This document shows, in pieces, positions 34,485-43,458 of a DNA stretch of 64,000 nt (positions within the stretch are counted from its first letter, which is position 1; each line of letters opens with the position of its first letter). The stretch is from Streptomyces cellulosae (GTDB lineage Bacteria > Actinomycetota > Actinomycetes > Streptomycetales > Streptomycetaceae), in assembly GCF_000721105.1 (NCBI RefSeq), contig NZ_JOEV01000025.1, positions 62,001 to 126,000 on the forward strand. The letters run 5' to 3'. A model generated the notes under the pieces. That model did not search any database. It was given only the letters and a program-made list of their open reading frames with translations, and had not been told where the DNA came from. Position numbers and translations under genes: made by a program.

Positions 34485-35675
34485 TCAGATCACCCCGTCG
34501 GCGCGCAGCGCCGCGATGTCGTCGCGGCCGAGTTCCGTGAGGATCGCCTCCGTGTGCTCGCCCACCGCCGGTACCGGATCCATGCGCGCGGGCAGACCCG
34601 CCAGGTCCGCCGGCGGAAGCAGCGCCTGCACCTGGGCGCCGCCGGGCACGCCGACCTCGCGCCAGCGGTCGCGGGCGGCCAGCACCGGGTGGTCGAGGAA
34701 CGCGGCGACGTCGTTGACGCCGGCGCACGCGATGCCGACGTCGTCCAGCTCCTTGAGGATCTCCTCGGCGCCGGAACGGGCGACGCGCTCGGCGACGACG
34801 GCGTTGAGTTCCTCACGGTGGGTGACCCGGTCGGAGCCGGTGGCGAAGCGCGGGTCGTCGGCGAGCTCTGGCCGGCCGAGGAAGCGTGCGCACAGGGCGG
34901 CCCACTCCCGCTCGTTCTGGATGGAGAACAGCACGTCCTTGCCGTCGGCGGCCGTGAAGGCGCCGTACGGCGCGATGGTGGCGTGCTGGGTGCCCAGACG
35001 TGGGGGCTGGGTGCCGCCGTAGCGGGTGTAGTAGGCGGGCTGGCCCATCCACTCCGCCAGCGCCTCGAACAGGGACACCTCCACGGGGTGCGCCGTGCCG
35101 GTGACGGCCCGCGTGTACAGGGCTGTGAGGATGCCGCTGTAGGCGTACATCCCGGCGGCGATGTCGGCGACGGAGATCCCGGTCCGGGCGGTCTCCTCGG
35201 CTGTTCCGGTGAGCGACACCAGCCCGGTCTGGCACTGCACCAGCAGGTCGTACGCCTTGCGGTCGGCCCAGGGGCCCGAGGTGCCGTATCCGGAGATCGT
35301 GCACGGGATGAGCCGGGGGTGGCCCTCGCCGAGAGCGTCCACGCCGAGACCGAGGCGGGCGGCGGCGCCCGGGGCCAGGTTCTGTACGAACACGTCGGCG
35401 CGGTCGAGGAGTTGGTGCAGGACCTCGCGGGCCCGGGGGTCCTTCAGGTCCAGGGTGAGCGATTCCTTGGAGCGGTTGAGCCAGACGAAGTAGCTGGACT
35501 GGCCGTGGACCGTCGTGTCGTAGCGGCGCGCGAAGTCGCCGTCGCCGGGCCGCTCCACCTTGATCACCCGGGCGCCGAGGTCGGCGAGCTGACGGGTGGC
35601 ATAGGGGGCGGCCACGGCCTGTTCCAGGCTGACCACCGTGATCCCGTCCAGGGGGCGGCGCTGCGGGAGGCTCAT
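34485..35675 (-). CDS. Class III CoA-transferase (CaiB/BaiF)
   Basis: 396 residues. The N-terminus LDGITVVSLEQAVAAPYATRQLADLGARVIKVE is the family signature (first 12 residues quoted: LDGITVVSLEQA). The catalytic Asp lies in GISVADIAAGMYA. These enzymes move CoA between carboxylic acids through an aspartyl-CoA intermediate, in carnitine, oxalate or aromatic acid degradation. The start at 35675 is preferred to the longer frame; an ATG at 35684 is also possible. The MarR gene upstream on the same strand could control it. Confidence 0.92.
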   Translation of the reverse strand: MSLPQRRPLDGITVVSLEQAVAAPYATRQLADLGARVIKVERPGDGDFARRYDTTVHGQSSYFVWLNRSKESLTLDLKDPRAREVLHQLLDRADVFVQNLAPGAAARLGLGVDALGEGHPRLIPCTISGYGTSGPWADRKAYDLLVQCQTGLVSLTGTAEETARTGISVADIAAGMYAYSGILTALYTRAVTGTAHPVEVSLFEALAEWMGQPAYYTRYGGTQPPRLGTQHATIAPYGAFTAADGKDVLFSIQNEREWAALCARFLGRPELADDPRFATGSDRVTHREELNAVVAERVARSGAEEILKELDDVGIACAGVNDVAAFLDHPVLAARDRWREVGVPGGAQVQALLPPADLAGLPARMDPVPAVGEHTEAILTELGRDDIAALRADGVI

Positions 35676-35795
35676 GGGGCCCATTTGTACGGGCGCCCGC
35701 AAGCGGCTGTCAACGGGACGCCGACGGTGGACATCCCGGCTGACCTGTACTTTTCCCATCTCGTCGCCGGGGGGAGGACGTGCGACCCGAAGGCT

Positions 35796-36254
35796 TCAGG
35801 CCGGTGCGCCCAGCGTCTCCACCGCTCGCACGAGCGGGGCCAGTTCGGGGTTCTGGGCGGCCTGGTCGAGGGCCTCGCGCAGGGCGGCCTCGTTCGTGGG
35901 GCGGGCCTCTTCCAGCAGGGTTCGGCCCGCGTCAGTGACGTCCGTGTAGATGCCGCGACGGTCGGTGGGGCACAGGTAGCGGGAGAGCAGCCCGCGGTCC
36001 TCCAGTCGGGTCACCAGGCGGGTGGTGGCGCTCTGGCTCAGGACCACCGCGTCGGCGACCTGCTTCATCTGGAGATGGCCGCCCACCCCGTCGTGCTGGC
36101 GGCCGAGCACGTCGAGCAGGGAGTACTCGCGCACGCTCAGGTCGTGCTTCGCCTGCAGAGCCCGCTCGATGTGGGCCTCGATCCTGCCGTGCAGCAGGGA
36201 GAGGGCGCACCAGCCCTGTGCGAGGGCGGTGAGGGCGGGGTCCGTGGCGGTCAT
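35796..36254 (-). CDS. MarR-family transcriptional regulator
   Basis: 152 residues with the winged helix at about 55-110 (LQMKQVADAVVLSQSATTRLVTRLEDRGLL) and the wing PTDRRGIYTDVTDAGR; helices at both ends form the dimer. AGGAG lies before the ATG at 36254. Usual role: a repressor released by small phenolic or hydrophobic ligands. It precedes the CoA-transferase gene by 120 bp on the same strand. Confidence 0.93.
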   Translation of the reverse strand: MTATDPALTALAQGWCALSLLHGRIEAHIERALQAKHDLSVREYSLLDVLGRQHDGVGGHLQMKQVADAVVLSQSATTRLVTRLEDRGLLSRYLCPTDRRGIYTDVTDAGRTLLEEARPTNEAALREALDQAAQNPELAPLVRAVETLGAPA

Positions 36255-36442
36255 GGGGGTTGCTCCTCCGTCCCGAAATGACTGACCTCCAGGATATGGC
36301 ATCAATGAAAGTTCCGGCGCATGCGCTTATAAGGCGCGTGCAAGTAAAGGTGACGGTCCGCCGTGGTCCGCCGCGAGTCGGCCGACGGTCGGCCGCGGGG
36401 GATGACGGAGAGCGAGACGAGTGCCGGTGACCGCCGGGCGGG

Positions 36443-37450
36443 TCACGGCCGCGCCAAGGCCCGCATGGTCAGGGCCACTTGCAACCTGAGTCGGCCCTGA
36501 GGCGTGCGCACCGGCCAGCCGAGCTGGTGCTCGGCGTGGGCCAGACGGTCCTGGAGCGTGGAGTGGTGGACGTTGACCTCCGCGGCGGCCGCCCGCAGGC
36601 TCGCCGTCGAGGCGACCGCGTACAGGGTGGCGAGCAGCCAGGGCGTGGCCGCGGCGGCCGTTTCCAGGTCGCGGACGTCCGGTGGCGGCTCGGCGCCCGG
36701 TACGACGAGGCCGGCCAGCAGGGCGACGCCACCGAGCGCGTCGGCGTACACCACCCGCTGACCCGGGTCCTGGGGGGTGCCGTCCGCGGTGAACCGCAGG
36801 GCGGTGCGAGCCTCGGTCCAGGAGCGGGGCAGGTCGAGCACCGGGACGGCGGGGCCGACGCCGAGGCGCCCTGCGGGCAGTTCGGCGTCCGGGTGTGCGG
36901 CGATGATCCGGGGGCGGCCGTCACGCGGGGCAAGTGCGCGGGCCTGCGCCGTGGGGTCCAGGCCCAGTCCGCGCGCCGCGTGCAGGCGGACCTGGTCCGG
37001 GGCGGTGGCGTCGAGGACCGTCTCGACCAGCGCGGCGTCGTCGACGGGGGCCCTGCCCCGGATGCGGTCCAGGACGAGACGTACGGCGCCGGCCGCCCGC
37101 TCCAGGATCACCGCGTCGACCACGCTCGGCCCGGCCTCCGTGCGCTCCAGCCACAGGGCGGGCGCTCTGCCCGGGGTCAGCGCGGCGGACGGCCAGGCGG
37201 GATCGGGCGGGAGGTCCGTGTCCCGGCGCGTGCCGTCGGCCTCGACCCGGACCTGCACCCGCCGCTCGGCGTCCGCCAGCCGTGCGGGCACCCCGGCCAG
37301 CACCGCGGCCCCGCGCACCAGCGCCTCCAGCCCCGCCCGGGACTCGGACAGTCGGTCGAAGTAGGCGATGACCTGCACCGCGGCCCCAGCGTCCGGGTCC
37401 AGCGCGGTCAGCCGCCCGGCCAGCTCTTTCATACGCCCATGGTGCGGCAT
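36443..37450 (-). CDS. PucR/CdaR-type helix-turn-helix regulator
   Basis: About 335 residues. The C-terminal helix-turn-helix LRAAAAEVNVHHSTLQDRLAHAEHQLG is the PucR C-terminal type; the central part is a degenerate GAF/GGDEF-like sensor. The start is uncertain: ATG 37450 or ATG 37432 (MKELAG). No obvious target; nearest genes are MarR downstream and an esterase upstream on the same strand. Confidence 0.85.
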   Translation of the reverse strand: MPHHGRMKELAGRLTALDPDAGAAVQVIAYFDRLSESRAGLEALVRGAAVLAGVPARLADAERRVQVRVEADGTRRDTDLPPDPAWPSAALTPGRAPALWLERTEAGPSVVDAVILERAAGAVRLVLDRIRGRAPVDDAALVETVLDATAPDQVRLHAARGLGLDPTAQARALAPRDGRPRIIAAHPDAELPAGRLGVGPAVPVLDLPRSWTEARTALRFTADGTPQDPGQRVVYADALGGVALLAGLVVPGAEPPPDVRDLETAAAATPWLLATLYAVASTASLRAAAAEVNVHHSTLQDRLAHAEHQLGWPVRTPQGRLRLQVALTMRALARP

Positions 37451-37593
37451 GGGGTCCCGTTCCGCGCAGCCTTGCGGGGGATTGGTCCCGCGGGTCAGGG
37501 CGGTGCCGGCCCCCACCGAACAGCCCCTCCTCCAGCCCATCCGCCCCTCGGCCACCCAGCCCCGGCCAGCCGTCCCCCGAACCCTTGCCGTCC

Positions 37594-37663
37594 CCTGCCG
37601 CTCGCGCGGTGCCGGCGGCCCGCGCTGCTCGTGCCTGCCGCTCGCGCGGTGCCGGCGGCCCGC
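37594..37663. repeat. 30-bp direct repeat
   Basis: The same 30 bases beginning CCTGCCGCTCGCGCGGTGCC occur at 37594-37623 and 37634-37663, 40 bp apart, in the gap downstream of the esterase gene. Confidence 0.9.
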
Positions 37664-37687
37664 CCCCGTGCCCCCCGCCGCCCCGCC

Positions 37688-38662
37688 TCAGGCGCCCAAC
37701 AACCTCCGCAGCCACGCCAGATGAGCCGCTCGGGCCGCCTGGGAGAGGGCTGCCTGGGGAGCGAAGCCGTCGAAGCCGTGGAAGCCGCCGGGCCAGACGT
37801 GGAGCTCGGCCACGCCTCCCGCCTGCCAGATGCGGGAGGCATAGGCGACGACCTCGTCGCGGAAGGTTTCGGCGGAGCCCACGTCGAGGAAGGCCGGGGG
37901 AAGCCCGGACAGGTCCTCCGCGCGGGCCGGTGCCGCGTACGGGGGTACGTCGGGGCCGCCGCGCAACTCACCCAGCAGTGCCCCCCAGCCGGTCTCGTTC
38001 GCCGTACGGTCCCAGACGCCGAGGCCCGCCATCTGGTGGGAGGACGGGGTGTCGTTGCGGTCGTCGAGCATCGGGCACAGCAGCATCTGGCCGATCACCT
38101 GCGGACCCTTGCGGTCCCGGGTGAGCAGGGCCAGGGCCGCGCTCAGGCCCCCGCCCGCACTGGCTCCCGCGATCACGATCCGCTCCGGGTCGCCGCCCAT
38201 CTCGGCGGCGTGCTCCGCCGTCCATACGAGGCCGGCGTACACGTCCTCGACCGGTGCCGGATGCGGGTGCTCTGGAGCCAGTCGGTACTCGACGGACACC
38301 ACGACCGCGCCCAGTTCCTTCGCCCAGGCCAGTGGACCGTCCACGCCCACCCGGTTGGTGCCGAGGATCATGCCGCCGCCGTGCACGTGGTACACGACGG
38401 GCAGCGGTCCCGCGATGGCGGGAGCGGCGGGGCGGCAGATCAGCAGCGAGATGTCGGGGGCGTTCTCGGGCCCCGGCACCGTACGGTCCTCGACCTCGAA
38501 GAATCCGCCCATGGTCAGGTCCAGGTCGGCCAGCATCTCGATCCCCGCGCCCTGGCGCACGGTGTCGATCTCGTCCGGGGTGAGACCGGGCGACACGACG
38601 TCCTTGATCAGTTCCAGGGCGGCGGCCAGTTCCGGGTCGAACGGGGGCGGGATGTGGCTCAT
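37688..38662 (-). CDS. Alpha/beta-hydrolase, HSL-type esterase
   Basis: 324 residues from the ATG at 38662 with AGGAG upstream. The hormone-sensitive-lipase signatures are present: the oxyanion motif HGGG (94-97), the nucleophile Ser168 in GASAGG, an Asp in FLDVGSAE and the catalytic His in GGFHGFDG. No signal peptide, so a cytoplasmic carboxylesterase of small acyl esters. It is divergent from terC with about 240 bp between. Confidence 0.93.
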   Translation of the reverse strand: MSHIPPPFDPELAAALELIKDVVSPGLTPDEIDTVRQGAGIEMLADLDLTMGGFFEVEDRTVPGPENAPDISLLICRPAAPAIAGPLPVVYHVHGGGMILGTNRVGVDGPLAWAKELGAVVVSVEYRLAPEHPHPAPVEDVYAGLVWTAEHAAEMGGDPERIVIAGASAGGGLSAALALLTRDRKGPQVIGQMLLCPMLDDRNDTPSSHQMAGLGVWDRTANETGWGALLGELRGGPDVPPYAAPARAEDLSGLPPAFLDVGSAETFRDEVVAYASRIWQAGGVAELHVWPGGFHGFDGFAPQAALSQAARAAHLAWLRRLLGA

Positions 38663-38730
38663 GGGTTCTCCTGACGCGAAGTGCGGCGGCTCTTGTCGAA
38701 ATGATTCGCACACCGGACGCCGTCGGAGCG

Positions 38731-38765
38731 CCGCCGTCCGGCGGAACCTCCCCGCCGTCTGGCGG
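38731..38765. promoter_or_regulatory. Twin hairpins upstream of terC
   Basis: Two identical 5-bp stems (CCGCC/GGCGG), loops GTCC and GTCT, at 38731-38744 and 38752-38765, about 140-175 bp before the terC start. They may be a leader RNA element or paired binding sites. They do not match the known yybP-ykoY manganese riboswitch as far as I can tell. Confidence 0.45.
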
Positions 38766-38906
38766 GTGGCCTCCCGGCTTCCGGCCGCACACCGACGTGA
38801 CCAGCTCTTCTTTGCCAGGACATGGTCTCTTCTTCATCTTCTGTCGGTGGAAGGCATCGGAAACGCTGACGACGCTGTCGATGCCCCCCACGCACCAGGA
38901 GTACCA

Positions 38907-39929
38907 GTGAACGTCTCTCTCACCGTCTGGCTGCTGACCGTCACGGCTCTGTGCGCGCTCGTGGCCGCGGATTTCTTCATCGGCCGAAAACCCCATGACG
39001 TGTCGATCAGGGAAGCGGGTACCTGGACGGTCGTCTGGGTCGTCCTGGCCTGTCTGTTCGGCGTCGGGCTGTTCCTCTACGGCGGGGCCGGGCCCACCGG
39101 GGAGTTCTTCGCCGGGTACGTCACCGAGAAGTCGCTCAGCGTCGACAACCTCTTCGTCTTCGTTCTGATCATGGGCAAGTTCGCGGTGCCCTCCCAGTAC
39201 CAGCAGCGCGTGCTGATGGTCGGCGTGATCATGGCCCTGGTGCTCCGCGCGGGTTTCATCGCGGCCGGAGCGGCGATCATCTCCGCGTTCTCCTGGGTGT
39301 TCTATCTCTTCGGCGCCTTCCTGATCTGGACCGCGTGGAAGCTGATCCAGGACGCCCGCAAGGACGTGCACGAGGAGGAGTATCAGGAGAACAAGCTGCT
39401 GAAGGCGGTGGAGCAGCGATTCGGGGTGGCCGACCGGTACCACGGCACCAAGCTGTGGATCGAGGAGAACGGCAAGCGGGTCATGACCCCGATGCTGGTC
39501 GTGATGCTCGCGATCGGCTCGACCGACGTCCTGTTCGCGCTGGACTCCATCCCCGCCATCTACGGCCTGACCCAGGATCCGTACATCGTCTTCACCGCCA
39601 ACGCGTTCGCTCTGATGGGCCTGCGGCAGCTGTACTTCCTCATCGGCGGGCTGCTGCGGAAGCTGGTGCACCTCAGCTACGGTCTGTCGATCATCCTGGG
39701 CTTCATCGGCGTCAAGCTGGTCCTGCACGCACTGCACGAGTCCGGGGTCCACGTCCCGGAGATCGGCATCCCCTTCTCGCTCGGCTTCATCGTGCTCGTC
39801 CTCGCGGTCACCACGATCACCAGCCTCCGGGCCGCGAAGAAGCAGGAGGCGGCGGAAGCGGATGGGGAAGGGGCGGAAGCGGATGGGGAAGGGCTGGAAG
39901 GGGCGGAAGGGGTGGAAGGGGTGGTCTGA
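38907..39929 (+). CDS. TerC-family integral membrane protein
   Basis: 340 residues from a GTG with AGGAG five bases upstream. About nine hydrophobic helices and the family signatures EKSLSVDNLFVFVLI and LAIGSTDVLFALDSIPAIYG, whose conserved acids line a metal path. TerC proteins (Alx-like) are linked to tellurium resistance and Mn2+ or Ca2+ efflux and metalation of exported proteins. The C-terminal tail is an acidic Gly/Glu repeat (EADGEGAEADGEG), apparently expanded at DNA level. Confidence 0.93.
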   Translation: MNVSLTVWLLTVTALCALVAADFFIGRKPHDVSIREAGTWTVVWVVLACLFGVGLFLYGGAGPTGEFFAGYVTEKSLSVDNLFVFVLIMGKFAVPSQYQQRVLMVGVIMALVLRAGFIAAGAAIISAFSWVFYLFGAFLIWTAWKLIQDARKDVHEEEYQENKLLKAVEQRFGVADRYHGTKLWIEENGKRVMTPMLVVMLAIGSTDVLFALDSIPAIYGLTQDPYIVFTANAFALMGLRQLYFLIGGLLRKLVHLSYGLSIILGFIGVKLVLHALHESGVHVPEIGIPFSLGFIVLVLAVTTITSLRAAKKQEAAEADGEGAEADGEGLEGAEGVEGVV

Positions 39930-40014
39930 GGAGCGGTCGGCCACTTGACTTCGAGAACCCTCCAGGTCGTAGCGTCAGCGGAGTCGTTGGAGGTTCCGGT
40001 GAACGGAGACGGAC

Positions 40015-40896
40015 ATGCGAGTGGGCGTGCACATCAACCGCTTCGACCACGGTGGGGGAGGGCCCGCGCTCGGCGCCGAACTGGCGGCGGCGGGTGCCGC
40101 GGCCGAGGCGGCGGGCGTGAGCTGGCTGTCGGTCATGGACCACTACTTCCAGATGGAGTTCAACGGCGGCGCCGAGGCCCCGATGCTGGAGGCCTACACG
40201 ACTCTGGGCTACCTCGCCGCCCACACCTCCACCGTCCGGCTCGGCGCCCTGGTGACCGGAGTGACCTATCGCCATCCCGGCCTCCTCACCAAGATCGCCA
40301 CCTCGCTGGACGTCCTGTCAGGCGGCCGGGCCACGCTCGGCATCGGGGCCGCGTGGTACGACCGTGAGCACAGCGGCCTCGGCGTGCCGTTCCCGCCGCT
40401 CAAGGAGCGTTTCGAACGGCTGGAGGAGACCCTGCGGATCTGTCTCCAGATGTGGGACCCGGAGAGCAACGGCCCCTTCGAGGGCGAGTACTACCGGCTC
40501 GCCGAGACGCTGTGCGTCCCCGCACCGGTGAGCAGCCCGCACCCCGAGATCATGATCGGTGGCGGGGGAGAGAAGAAGACCCTCCGGCTCGTGGCCAGGT
40601 ACGGCGACGCCTGCAACCTGTTCGCCACCTCCCCGGAGGAGGTCAAGCACAAGCTCGACGTGCTGCGCGGCCACTGCGCGAGCGAGGACCGCGACTACGA
40701 CGAGATCCGCAAGACCGTCACCTACACCGGCGAGCCCGCCAACGAGGGGGACCTGGACGCCTTCACCAGGGACATCACGGGCTACACCGACCTCGGCATC
40801 GACACGGTGATTCTCGGTCCACGCGTCGGTGAACCGGCCGCGTGGATCGAGCGCTTCGTGGCTCCGGCGGTTCAGCGACTGGCCGGGCTGGACTGA
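40015..40896 (+). CDS. LLM-class F420-dependent oxidoreductase
   Basis: 293 residues of the luciferase-like monooxygenase fold. It opens MRVGVHINRFDHGGG and has the conserved VMDHYFQME after strand 2, then VTGVTYRHPGLLTKIATSLDVLSGGR and EIMIGGGGEKKTLRLVA. In actinomycetes this group usually uses coenzyme F420 and oxidises small alcohols or reduces ring systems. GGAGACGG precedes the ATG. A broken relative of its N-terminal part lies at 60 kb. Confidence 0.92.
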   Translation: MRVGVHINRFDHGGGGPALGAELAAAGAAAEAAGVSWLSVMDHYFQMEFNGGAEAPMLEAYTTLGYLAAHTSTVRLGALVTGVTYRHPGLLTKIATSLDVLSGGRATLGIGAAWYDREHSGLGVPFPPLKERFERLEETLRICLQMWDPESNGPFEGEYYRLAETLCVPAPVSSPHPEIMIGGGGEKKTLRLVARYGDACNLFATSPEEVKHKLDVLRGHCASEDRDYDEIRKTVTYTGEPANEGDLDAFTRDITGYTDLGIDTVILGPRVGEPAAWIERFVAPAVQRLAGLD

Positions 40897-40946
40897 GCGG
40901 CGGCGTCCGTCCGAGCGGGGGCATGAGGTTGAGCGGCCGCTTCGGC

Positions 40947-41014
40947 CTGAGCCGAGTCTTCGGACTGAGCCGAGTCTTCGGACTGAGCCGAGTCTTGGGT
41001 GAGCCGAGTCTTCG
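40947..41014. repeat. 18-bp tandem repeat
   Basis: CTGAGCCGAGTCTTCGGA twice in full (40947, 40965), a third copy with a changed end at 40983 and a partial fourth. It lies in the 233-base gap after the LLM gene, which otherwise shows only further short GAGC/GGC repeats. Confidence 0.85.
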
Positions 41015-41129
41015 AGGTGAGCGGCGGCGTCGGGGTGGGCGTGCGGCACCGGGCTGAACAGGCGGTACCGGGCTGAGCAAGCGGCTTCAGGCTGAGCAGG
41101 CGGCATCGGACTGAGCGTGGCGTTTCCGG

Positions 41130-41345
41130 CTACGCGCCAGGGGCCGAATGAGCGACCGCGGGCCGGCTGCGTGAGATCACTCGTGTGCCGCGGTCGTCGA
41201 CGATCCGGACCTGCAGCGAGCCGCAGCCGCAGCGCGTCCACACCGTGCGTCCGGCCGCCGTCCCGTGCCGGGACACCACATGGAAGGGCTCGGCACCGTC
41301 GGGCCAGCCGCAGTGCGGGCAGGCGGCGCCGGTCGGGCTGATCAT
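41130..41345 (-). CDS. Small zinc-ribbon-like protein
   Basis: 71 residues from the ATG at 41345, which has AAGGAG nine bases upstream. Two metal-binding knuckles are visible: CPHCGW (10-15) and CGCGSL, separated by about 30 residues, the shape of a single zinc ribbon. A basic C-terminus follows. No family name recognised; small ribbons of this kind bind nucleic acid or act as adaptors. It is divergent from the LysR gene. Confidence 0.7.
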   Translation of the reverse strand: MISPTGAACPHCGWPDGAEPFHVVSRHGTAAGRTVWTRCGCGSLQVRIVDDRGTRVISRSRPAVAHSAPGA

Positions 41346-41356
41346 GGGCTGCTCCT

Positions 41357-41395
41357 TCATACGGGGGACGGGGGACGTCATACGGGGGACGGGGG
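41357..41395. repeat. 21-bp-period direct repeat
   Basis: TCATACGGGGGACGGGGG occurs at 41357-41374 and 41378-41395. It lies in the leader of the zinc-ribbon gene, 12 bp upstream of its start, between it and LysR. Confidence 0.85.
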
Positions 41396-41480
41396 GCCGT
41401 CCCGACACAACCAGCGTGCGCCGACGGCTTCGTACACGTCCAGGTTGACTTTATGGACCCGACCGTGAAGCGTTGCCTTC

Positions 41481-42386
41481 ATGATTGACCTGCGCCGGCT
41501 CCACGTCCTACGCGCGGTGGCGCACTACGGCACGGTCACCGCTGCCGCCCGCGCCCTCCACTTCACCCCGTCCGCCGCCTCCCAGCAAATCCGGCAGTTG
41601 GCCCGTGACCTGGACGTCGAGCTCCTCGAACCACAGGGCCGCGGGGTACGGCTCACCCCGGCCGCCGAGAGCCTGCTCGCGCACGCCGACGCCATCCAGG
41701 CGCGCTGGGAACAGGCCGAACTCGATCTGCGCGCCGACCATGGCGAACCCGCCGGGCCGCTGCGGGTGAGCGGGTTCCCGGTGGCCGTGTCGGTGTTGCT
41801 GGCGCCGATGGCGGTCCGGCTGCGCGAGCGTCATCCGCGACTGGCCGTCCGCATCCAGGAGGCTCTCGTGCCGGGCAGCTTCGACCTGCTCTTCGAGGGA
41901 GAGACCGACCTCGCCGTCGTCGAGGCGACTCCGCACAACCCGCCGCTGAGCGACACGCGCTTCGACCAGCAACCCTTGCTGGAGGACCCGTTCGACCTCG
42001 TCGTGCCCGAGGGCCATCCGCTGGACGGGCGTGACCGCGTCGACCTCGCGGACGCGGCGTACGAGGCCTGGATCGCGCCGGTCCGGGAGAGCCCGTGCCG
42101 TGCGCAGGTGATGTCGGCGTGCGGCGAGGCCGGGTTCAGCCCCGACGTGGTCCATCACGCGGGGGACTGGAACGTCACCGCGCATCTCGTCGCCCACCGG
42201 CTCGGCGTGGCGCTGGTCCCGCGGCTGGCCCAGTTGCCCCCGCACCTGCCGATCGCCCGGGTGCGCTGCACGGGCAATCCGCACCGCACCCTGCTCACCT
42301 GCACCCGCCGCGGCGGCCGGACCCGTCCGGCGGTACTGGCGGCGCTGGAGGAACTGCGAAAGCTGGCGCCCACGGTGGTGTCCTGA
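41481..42386 (+). CDS. LysR-family transcriptional regulator
   Basis: 301 residues. Helix-turn-helix at about 17-38 (TVTAAARALHFTPSAASQQIRQLA), linker helix to about 75, then a two-lobed inducer-binding domain (GPLRVSGFP, EGETDLAVVEATPHNPP, ALVPRLA). Start: ATG 41481. No divergent enzyme gene, only the small zinc-ribbon protein, so the target is unknown; LysR regulators usually control the divergent neighbour. Confidence 0.93.
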   Translation: MIDLRRLHVLRAVAHYGTVTAAARALHFTPSAASQQIRQLARDLDVELLEPQGRGVRLTPAAESLLAHADAIQARWEQAELDLRADHGEPAGPLRVSGFPVAVSVLLAPMAVRLRERHPRLAVRIQEALVPGSFDLLFEGETDLAVVEATPHNPPLSDTRFDQQPLLEDPFDLVVPEGHPLDGRDRVDLADAAYEAWIAPVRESPCRAQVMSACGEAGFSPDVVHHAGDWNVTAHLVAHRLGVALVPRLAQLPPHLPIARVRCTGNPHRTLLTCTRRGGRTRPAVLAALEELRKLAPTVVS

Positions 42387-42567
42387 GCCGCGCCGACGGA
42401 CAGCGGTGTTCCGGGCCGCGCGGGCAACGGCGATGGCCCGATGGCCCAACCTTGGCCGGGGGAGCGACTCATGCCCGCGGACGCGGAGTCCAGCCCGCCG
42501 GCCGCAGGCGTGCCTCCAGCGGCTTTTGTCATCGAGCGCATCCGCCGGGCCGCCGGACGGCCGGCTC

Positions 42568-42775
42568 GCCGGCCCGCCGACCACCGCCGGCCCGCCGGCC
42601 ACCGGCCACCGCCGGCCCGCCGGCCACCGGCCGCCGTCAACCCTCGGCCCGCCGGCCACCGGCCGCCGTCAACCCTCGGCCCGCCGGCCACCGGCCGCCG
42701 CCAACCCTCGGCCCGCCGACCACCGACCGCCGCCACGCCTCGACCCGCCGTCAACCCTCCGCCACCCGACCCAGC
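42568..42775. repeat. 32-bp tandem repeat block
   Basis: Units of 32 bp such as CCGCCGTCAACCCTCGGCCC... start at 42631, 42663 and 42695; shorter CGCCGGCCCGCCGGCCACCGG units precede them and decayed copies follow. It fills most of the 470-base gap (42387-42856) between LysR and the FMN reductase. No gene is seen here; long frames are repeat-driven. Confidence 0.9.
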
Positions 42776-42788
42776 CCGCCCAGGCGAA

Positions 42789-42818
42789 GGGGGCCGGAGC
42801 CGTTCGGCTCCGGCCCCC
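42789..42818. terminator. Strong bidirectional hairpin
   Basis: A perfect 13-bp stem (GGGGGCCGGAGCC / GGCTCCGGCCCCC) with a GTTC loop, 39 bases beyond the stop of the FMN reductase gene. It should end that transcript and may also stop rightward transcription from LysR. Confidence 0.85.
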
Positions 42819-42856
42819 TCGGCACCCGTGGCAGGTCAGTCGACCAGGTGCACGGC

Positions 42857-43420
42857 TCAGGCCGCGGCGGTCTCGGCCGCGTGGCCGTGCAGACGGGCGA
42901 CCACCTCGGACAGCTGGGCGGCGACCTCGGCGTCGTCGGCCGGGTGCGTCTCGGCGAAGCGGACGACCGAACCGGGGATGGACAGCTTGATGTCCTCGAT
43001 CACCTTGCCGCCGGCGATGCCCACGGCCTTGCGGGTCTCGTCCTGCGCCCACACGCCGCCGTACTGGCCGTAGGCGGTGCCGACCACGGCGACCGGCTTT
43101 CCGGCGAAGGCGCCGGCGCCGAACGGGCGGGACAGCCAGTCGATGGCGTTCTTCAGGACGGCCGGGATGGTGCCGTTGTACTCGGGGGAGAAGAAGAGGA
43201 AGGCGTCGGCGGCCTGAGCGGCCTCCCGCAGCTTGGCGGCGGAGGCCGGCACGCTGCCCTCGACGTCGATGTCCTCGTTGTAGAAGGGGATGTCGGCCAG
43301 GCCCTCGAAGAGCACCACGTCGGCGCCCTCGGGAGCGAGCTTGACGGCTGCCTCGGCGAGCTGGCGGTTGTGCGAACCGGCGCGAAGGCTGCCGACGAGC
43401 GCGAGGATACGAACAGACAT
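42857..43420 (-). CDS. NAD(P)H-dependent FMN reductase
   Basis: 187 residues, flavodoxin-like. The FMN phosphate loop is LVGSLRAGSHNRQLA; the second conserved block SPEYNGTIPAVLKNAIDWLS is typical of the NADPH-dependent FMN reductase/azoreductase family. It reduces flavin or quinones with NAD(P)H. Start: ATG 43420 with GGAG upstream. It is divergent from a TetR gene; two palindromes lie in the 118-bp gap, so the TetR protein very likely represses it. Confidence 0.92.
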   Translation of the reverse strand: MSVRILALVGSLRAGSHNRQLAEAAVKLAPEGADVVLFEGLADIPFYNEDIDVEGSVPASAAKLREAAQAADAFLFFSPEYNGTIPAVLKNAIDWLSRPFGAGAFAGKPVAVVGTAYGQYGGVWAQDETRKAVGIAGGKVIEDIKLSIPGSVVRFAETHPADDAEVAAQLSEVVARLHGHAAETAAA

Positions 43421-43458
43421 GCGGGACTCCAAAGGGCTGAAACACTGCCGTTACGATC

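Noticed and set aside
38663..38906. yybP-ykoY-type riboswitch before terC
   Set aside because: The conserved bulge and loop sequences of that class are not recognisable; only two plain hairpins are seen.
42406..43073. Pro/Arg-rich frames after LysR
   Set aside because: Driven by the 32-bp repeats and antisense to the FMN reductase.
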